From the NCBI GenBank assembly GCA_015680685.1, contig MNCI01023497.1, positions 5,658 through 29,027 of the forward strand: a stretch of DNA of 23,370 nt, in the 5' to 3' direction. Of the stretch, positions 18,085 through 23,370 are shown piece after piece. The position numbers and the translations under genes are program-made. This DNA is from Gnetum montanum. Taxonomy: Eukaryota > Streptophyta > Gnetopsida > Gnetales > Gnetaceae. How positions within the stretch are numbered: position 1 is the first letter of the stretch; every line of letters begins with the position of its first letter. The notes beneath the pieces were generated by a model. The model saw only the letters and a list, made by a program, of their open reading frames with translations. It had not been told where the DNA came from and did no database searches.

Positions 18085-18962
18085 TGATAAATCGTGTTTT
18101 TCATCACTTTGATATCGAGGTGGCCACAATATCGAGTACATGATATTGGGTATGTGATATCACGATTTAAGATGCGATATCGTACATTCAATATCGTAGG
18201 GTTACTCCTGGGTCTATAAATAGAGCGCCCAAGTGCACAATTGAGAATAAGTTTTTAACAGTTAGTCACGAAGCTCTTACAGTTTATCCATTTGAAAGTT
18301 AGAATATTTTCCAAGTACCCGCAACAAAAGGTCTAGGTGTGAACAGATCTTTATTCAAACATTAATGTACTTGAGCACACTATTGTGTTGGCAATAAAGA
18401 CGAGCTCTTTAATCCATTCCTTGCACCACTTGAGATTTTTTTTTATGCATTTACATATTGTTATTTCTTGCAATTTACATTAATGTTATTTATGCAACAA
18501 TTAATTTTGATCAATTAAGAAAATCATTAAATTACACAAGCACAACCCCTTCGAGCATATGCGTGACACTTGGTAGCTCAGAAACAACTAGCGTTTGACA
18601 ACCCATCAGTGTTTGCACAAAGTTCAAGATGTGTTAGGGAAGTGAAAATGGTTACTTGTGTTAAGCTAGATTAGACTATAGTTTACTTAGCAGTTAATCG
18701 CTCTTATTTTTAATTACTCTTACTTTTATTCTTGTTTTAGGTGAGTAATTCCAGAAAAACACAAAATAATAAAAACCATATGCCTCAATCACACTTAACC
18801 ATACAATTGCATTTCACAAGTGGAACTAGGAAAACAATGAATAAACAACATGCACACACCATTTAGCTCTACTTAGTAACTATAGTTTGTGGAATTCAAC
18901 AGATTGCACGTGAATGCTTGTGATTCGTATGGTTGAGGGTAGGGGTACCTTGCCACTCATCA
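18085..18962 (+). repeat. 3' LTR (878 bp)
   Basis: Starts TGATAAATCGTG and ends GCCACTCATCA. Boxes lie at 18111, 18128, 18142, 18156, 18176 and 18190, TATAAATA at 18215-18222 and AATAAA at 18393-18398. It has kept more of the CGATATCG-type boxes than the 5' LTR. Confidence 0.92.
18111..18222 (+). promoter_or_regulatory. U3 promoter module of the 3' LTR
   Basis: Boxes AATATC 18128, GATATT 18142, GATATC 18156, GATATC 18176 and AATATC 18190 are spaced 14, 14, 20 and 14, with a further GATATC at 18111. TATAAATA starts 25 bp after the start of the last box. Positions match the 5' LTR exactly. Confidence 0.7.
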
Positions 18963-18967
18963 CCTAG
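18963..18967. repeat. Target-site duplication CCTAG, right copy
   Basis: Identical to 7330-7334. The bases after it (TAG) still fit the interrupted LTR (GTAACC-AGTAG in the relative at 21281). Confidence 0.85.
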
Positions 18968-19029
18968 TAGTGACTTTGCTTGATTAATAACCCATTCTCA
19001 TTCAATATTATTTGGTATTAATTCTACAT

Positions 19030-19845
19030 ACCATCAGCAGCGTACTTAATGCTCCTCCCAGCAACCACAGATTTCAGGAGCAGCAACTTAACAACCCCTC
19101 ATCAATCAAATGGAGCATGGCTCATGGCCATTAGTGCTGCAGATACGCTTCATTTTTGCAGAGATTGCTCCTCAATCGGAGCCAGCACTGCCTCGCATTT
19201 TCTGCTGCTCAAACCAGGCAGGGACTCCAGCAGCTCCGCCCTTGAGGTCACTCTGCTATCCCTTATCTTTGATTTTCTAATTCTGCCTCTGCTGCCTCCT
19301 CTGTTGCTAATTTCCGGTGTGTTTCTTGATTAGTATTTATGCGCGAAAGGAGCACGCAACAACCAGAGACACCACAGATTGTAAGGTGTTGGTGACAAAG
19401 TAGTCGTTGAAAGCCTTTCGTGATCTCGCAGGTCGGCTGCTCAAGATTCGAGATAAACAGTCCGCACTCGTGTCGTGACTTCTCGAGCTTTCTGGGCTCA
19501 TTATCGATGAAGTTTGCCTCCGACTTCCGAGGTATTTTCAATTTTGGTTTTTCTCTCGTCTGTTGCTGGATTTGGGTTTGGTCGTTAATGGATTTTGGTG
19601 TTTGGTTTGGGATCATGTTTGGTCAGCATGGACTGAATTTTGTGGGAGTTAGGAATTGCGTTCGGTTTTTTGAGAGGCGCTGTTTGTAATTTCTTTTGTT
19701 GCCACTGTTTCCGCTCTGCTACCAACCCAACCCTGGATTGGGCTAACGAGGTAGCAAAGATATTTTATACCCAGTATTTTCTGGCGGAAAATCGAAAGTC
19801 ATTGCAGTAACTTGAAAGGAAATTAGCAGTGTACACCGAAATTAC
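19030..19845 (+). other. Unrecognised GC-richer segment, possible gene 5' end
   Basis: Richer in GC and CpG than its surroundings. TATTTATG near 19336 could be a TATA element. ATG at 19508 reads MKFASDFR into CGAG|GTATTT, a plausible splice donor followed by T-rich intron-like sequence. Open frames of 94 codons (19049, with a hydrophobic Leu-rich C-terminus) and 89 codons (19420) on the plus strand and 117 codons on the minus strand overlap; none resembles a known protein. Equally it may be an unfamiliar repeat. If a gene started here, its downstream part is not seen because a LINE remnant follows. Confidence 0.25.
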
Positions 19846-19849
19846 CTTT

Positions 19850-21280
19850 TTTTATTCTCAGCCTTATCATTTGAAAAAACTGGAAAGGGCGAACCATTTG
19901 CAATCTATTTCTAAAGTGTTCAAAAATCATTTCAAAATATTCTAAGTGATTTTGAAATTTTTTATATCAAGTTTAAATTTTGTTACAAATGAAGCTTTAT
20001 TATCTTTGAAGACCTATAGGATTTAACAAAGATAGACCCTACAAATTGATTAACCACAAATAAGGGCATCAAAAACAAATCATACATATGCTTTTTGTTT
20101 TTCTATTGTAACATTATAACGATTTCTACAATGGGAAGTCATACCTCAAGAAAAAAATACATATAACTCATTTTCAAGGGCTCCTAATTTACACAACCTA
20201 CAAATGCACTCTTCTTAGAAAAGTTGAATCCATCTTCCACTTTCAATTTTAAGATGATGAAAATTTAAGCAAAGCTTGTTGATAGCATTCCTATACTTGA
20301 TGGGAATAGCAACTAAGAGATACTAAGCTTTTACATATGGTTTATTAGATTTAATGTGGTATAAATAAAACTACCTCTTACCTTCCACGTTAACCCACAT
20401 TTGTGTTAAAACCTTATGCTTGACTAGTTGGTGAATATGCTTAAGATTTTTTGTTGCATGTCCTTCGAAGAGATTCCATTTACTCAACCATTGCATCCCC
20501 TAGAAATACCAATCATAGTCTTATGAATCCTCAAGAGCTGCTTTAAAAAAGTTGTCTTAAAATATGCAAGCTATGAATGTATGTAATGAATTGGCATAAG
20601 GCCTTTGCTTCTAAAGGTAATAAATCACATTCACATAATAACATTGGGTAAGGTATTTGCGTCTTCATCTTTAACTCATTGAGAAGAAAAGGATTTTTTT
20701 TTTTATTTTTTTTTTTTGTATTCTTTCAATATATTTACAAAGTTAGCACTAAGTCTAGGTCCCCAAACAACACATCCATACAATACAAAAAGAAAGATGA
20801 TAGTCTAAAAAACTTGTTTTCTCATTTTCTAAGCTCAAAGGCTTAAATCATTACACTAATTTTTGAAAGCATACAAATCCTTGAAACCTCTAGCTATGTT
20901 TTCTTTGAACTTTCCCACATGTAAATCTTCATATAAATGAGACCCAAATATTTAAAAATAATTTACTATTTGTACATTGGTACCTCTAAAATGGAAGTTA
21001 TAACAATTATTTCTTGTACCTCAAATCATCAAATTGGTTTTATCTACATTTACTTGAAAACTGTATGAATGATAATAATTTTCTAAAATTTGCAACATAT
21101 TTTGCATACCTTCTGCAGTAGTGGAGATCAAGGTAGAATCATCTATATAAAAAAAAGATTCACTGCTTGGGATCTAATTTTGATAGCATGACTATTTTGC
21201 CTATTGCACAACCATTTCTACATTTCATCAATAAAGATTTCAAAGAGAGTTGGACAAAGTAGCCAACCTTACTTAACTTG
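19850..21280 (-). pseudogene. LINE-type reverse transcriptase remnant, 5'-truncated
   Basis: Read on the minus strand from 21280 down. GWLLCPTLFEIFIDE is the G.PLSP.LF palm block. YIDDSTLI is the Y-x-D-D box, reached by a 1-base shift in a T8 run. VNVDKTNLMI and a decayed 'YKYLG' block follow. LYGCVVWGPRL marks the post-RT region, and RWIQLF/CICRLCKLGALENEL is the Cys-rich tail common in plant non-LTR elements. Many stops. The 3' end is probably near an A-run on the minus strand (T7 at about 19846). The N-terminal part is absent because the retrotransposon LTR at 21281 abuts it. Confidence 0.7.
20693..20717. repeat. T-rich homopolymer stretch in the LINE remnant
   Basis: Nearly pure T, broken by a single A. 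It sits inside the LINE coding remnant rather than at its tail, so it is a secondary expansion; its length is uncertain. Confidence 0.7.
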
Positions 21281-22123
21281 TGATGAGTCATGAATTGTTG
21301 GCTGTGATATCACACCTATGATATCGTGTACACGATATCACAGCCTAGATGCGATATCGCATACACGATATCGCAGCCTGTCTCCTCATCTATAAATAAG
21401 AGGTAGGTAGATTTGGTAAAAAGGGGGGAGTAGTTCTTAGTATTAAGGTAGGGATTTTTTGTTAGTTTTTCCTCTCAACCCTTTCTCCTAGTGCATGCCC
21501 GTAGTGTGATGATTGCAATTGTATGGCATTCTTATTTGAGTGTGACGTACTTGGACACGCACATGATCGGCAATAAAGATCGATATTATTTCATCATTAC
21601 AATATCCACTTAGCTTAATTATTTAATTGTTATTGTTATTTATTGCTTTCTTAGTTAATATCTATCTACCCTTATCTCCTAGTAGCGCGAAATGAGTACA
21701 ACTTAATCACGAGCATTTAAGTGTGACTACTTGGTAACCCAGTAGCATACCTAGGCCATGCGCTTGGTAATCCTAGTGGTAGTCGTGCACAAGGTCCAAG
21801 ATGTGTACGGATGATTAAGGAATGGATGCTCATCGCACTTAGGCTAGTTTAGATTCTCTCTCACTCTCTCTCTCCTAGTTTAGTTGATATTATTTCCCAT
21901 CATCCCCAGGAGTAGCATTAGTGTAGGAACATATCATATACCTCACTCTGGATTAAACCATATGTGACAAAGCTAATACTAGTCCAAGTGGGAAGACAGT
22001 GAATTGTGATCCACGAGTAACTGTCTAGATACCACAACTAGTCCGTCTATGGAGTTCGACCGAATCGTGTGTAAAACACTTGTATTCATATGGTTGAGTG
22101 TAGGGGTACCTCGCCACTCATCA
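21281..22123 (+). repeat. 5' LTR of a second, related Ty3/gypsy element (843 bp)
   Basis: Starts TGATGAGTCATG and ends GCCACTCATCA, like the other element. Contains five exact GATATC boxes, TATAAATA at 21391-21398, AATAAA at 21572-21577 and a (CT)n run near 21853-21880. A PBS follows. The sequence just left of it, ACTTG (21276-21280), is the predicted target duplication; the partner lies outside the window. Confidence 0.85.
21306..21398 (+). promoter_or_regulatory. U3 promoter module: five exact GATATC boxes plus TATA
   Basis: GATATC at 21306, 21320, 21334, 21353 and 21367 (spacing 14, 14, 19, 14), then TATAAATA starting 24 bp after the start of the last. 21319-21340 is a perfect 22-bp palindrome joining boxes 2 and 3 around GTGTACAC, and 21351-21360 is a perfect 10-bp one. 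Confidence 0.75.
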
Positions 22124-22124
22124 T

Positions 22125-22142
22125 AGGCACCATTGTTGGAGA
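22125..22142 (+). other. Primer binding site, tRNA-Asp type
   Basis: AGGCACCATTGTTGGAGA, one base after the LTR, matches 12 of 18 positions of the tRNA-Asp-complementary PBS. Five of the six differences are transitions. Confidence 0.7.
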
Positions 22143-22264
22143 CAATGCTAGTTATCTAAATTAGTTATATCATACAAGGTCATTGTATAGGAATTAAAGA
22201 TATATCTTTTAGGAAGAAATAATTACAAAAAGTCACATACAAATTCACACACAATTTCACAACC

Positions 22265-23370
22265 ATGCCTCTCCTACAAGACTACGATAATGCGACATCT
22301 AGTGAGGCAATTCATTGGAGAACCAATGAATTATATGACAATGAAGGTTCGAGTATGCAATCTAAGGCGGGGGTTTCTTATAAACATAAACGAAGGCAGC
22401 ATCATCCCAACTCATGAAAACATAACTTACTCGATCAAGATGAACCCCTACTGGCCACTACAAGCCTAACGCAAATACAAGAGGCTATTCGAATCTCCCG
22501 TAGGCATCATTAAGAGAGCCGCCTACCCAGGCTCGATTTAAAAAACTTTACCAATTTCTCAAGAGGATATGACTTAGATTTGAAACAACATTTACAAGCC
22601 TTCTACGATGCCTGTGCATGGAACAACATTGATAACGGTTGGAAAAAACTCAAGCTCATTCCTATAACACTCGTTGGCCAAGCAAAAGTATGGTATAGAT
22701 CATTAAAACCAAATTCAATTCAACATTGGCCAACAATGGTAGAACTCTTTAACAAAAGATGTCAAACCTACACAAGAGTGTCGGCCTTGAGGAAACAAAT
22801 CCAAGAGTGAAAACAAGCACAACATGAACCCTTGGACATGGCCTTAGAAAGATATTATGCACTATTAAATAACTTTCTAGGCCATGAGTTTTCCAAGGAA
22901 AGGCTAATGTACCATATCATCGATGGACTTGGTGATGAAACAAGAGAGACCCTAGGGATGTATGCCCAAGGTCAACTATACGAACTACGAAACCATCAAT
23001 TCCAAGAGCTTATTAAGCAGGTAGCAAAAGAAGAAGGAGAAATGGCTAGATGGGAGAGTGTTGAAAAACATCAATGGGACCAAAATCTCAACTTAACAGA
23101 GGTCCATAATCATAAAAAGGAGAAATCAACCTATCTCAAGGAGGAAGAACCATCTTTGCTAGTACAATAATCATTAGGTGAAATCAAGGAAAAGATCAAT
23201 AAGATGCTGGAATGGATGCATAAAAAGTATGAAGAATATATTAATATTATTGGAGATAAAGTTTTGACAACCTGAGAAGCAGGAAAAAATATCATTAAAC
23301 AATCAGAAAGAAGGGATGAAGAAAATAAGAGCTCAACTGCCAATCATACATATGAATGCAACATTTGCCT
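22265..23370 (+). pseudogene. gag of the second element, partial, point stops only
   Basis: One frame runs from ATG 22265 (MPLLQDYDNATSSEAIHWR) to the window edge without a frameshift. It is broken by TGA 22415, TAA 22511, TGA 22808, TAA 23168 and TGA 23273. The capsid region has LKQHLQAFYDACAWNNID, WKKLKLIPITLVGQAKVWY, RVSALRKQIQE, YHIIDGLGDETRETLGMYAQ and QELIKQVAKEEGEMARWE, matching the Retrotrans_gag pattern and the copy at 9296. The N-terminal part before the capsid is only about 90 codons. The last residues, YECNIC, may begin a zinc knuckle. It would assemble the virus-like particle if intact; here it cannot. Confidence 0.85.

Larger units (their letters stand above)
7335..18962 (+). 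mobile_element. Complete but defective Athila-like Ty3/gypsy LTR retrotransposon
   Basis: 11.6 kb in total, about 10.1 kb without a nested insertion at 11112-12607. Order: LTR, tRNA-Asp-type PBS, gag, protease, RT, RNase H, integrase, long noncoding 3' region, polypurine tract, LTR. Termini are TG...CA with a 5-bp target duplication. The protein order is that of Ty3/gypsy. The M-D-D RT box, the PBS type and the long 3' region after integrase suggest the Athila (Tat/Athila) branch; I see no envelope-like ORF. All genes carry many stops, most explainable by CAA/CAG/CGA to stop or TGG to TGA/TAG transitions as expected of methylated DNA. LTR divergence by eye is near one in seven, so the insertion is old. 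It cannot transpose on its own. Confidence 0.92.
21281..23370 (+). mobile_element. Second Ty3/gypsy element, left part only
   Basis: LTR, PBS and gag are present; pol and the 3' LTR are beyond the right edge. Its gag capsid and LTR are related to the element at 7335 but clearly a different subfamily. The LTR at 6910 aligns with this one along its length. It inserted next to or into the LINE remnant. Confidence 0.85.

Noticed and set aside
19263-19616. 117-codon minus-strand ORF
   Set aside because: No known domain and it overlaps equally open plus-strand frames; kept only as part of the unrecognised segment.
21306-21372. Evenly spaced palindromes as a CRISPR array or iteron origin
   Set aside because: Units are 6-8 bp with 6-13 bp between, and they sit in the U3 of plant LTRs upstream of TATA; a promoter module fits better.
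1-23370. tRNA, rRNA, bacterial operon features, CRISPR
   Set aside because: No tRNA-like cloverleaf or rRNA segment was recognised by eye, and the content is plant-type retroelements; only tRNA-complementary primer sites are present.

Overview
The window looks like intergenic DNA from a large plant nuclear genome, plausibly a conifer or other gymnosperm (inference; no lineage marker gene is present). It is AT-rich, has no intact gene, and consists of old, nested transposon remnants with abundant transition-type decay. The LTR pair of one element has diverged by roughly one site in seven by eye. A 476-base N gap and two single-N joins flanked by duplicated sequence point to a draft assembly.

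Left part (1-6350): about 3.1 kb of a degenerate tandem array of ~190-bp units, each centred on a TTCCAYRCTAG / CTAGYRTGGAA dyad. A gene-derived segment follows: an open exon at 5283-5730 resembling a decayed FCP1/NLI-interacting-factor (HAD) phosphatase domain, with a phase-compatible upstream exon ending at 3692. Then comes a short ~20-bp minisatellite using the same TTCCATG core, and C-tracts able to form G-quadruplexes on the minus strand.

Middle (6910-18967): an old LTR fragment (6910-7334) was invaded by a complete but dead Athila-like Ty3/gypsy element at 7335-18962. That element has 886- and 878-bp LTRs, a perfect 5-bp target duplication (CCTAG), a tRNA-Asp-type primer binding site, and gag, protease, RT, RNase H and integrase in order. 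A 2.1-kb noncoding 3' region and a polypurine tract complete it. Its protease is split by a ~1.5-kb insertion that looks like a solo LTR in reverse orientation and contains the N gap. Catalytic residues of RNase H and integrase survive although the reading frame has many stops and several frameshifts.

Right part (18968-23370): an unrecognised GC-richer segment (about 19030-19750) that could be a gene 5' end, then a minus-strand LINE-type reverse transcriptase remnant (about 19850-21280). It is cut by the LTR (21281-22123) of a second related Ty3/gypsy element, whose gag runs off the right edge.

The most interesting signal is in the LTRs. Four LTR copies (6910, 7335, 18085, 21281) share an array of palindromic GATATC-type boxes with the same geometry (14, 14, 19-20, 14 bp) at a fixed 24-25 bp from a TATAAATA box. 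This looks like a conserved, CpG-flanked promoter module. Both gag copies also carry a TGA at the same homologous codon.
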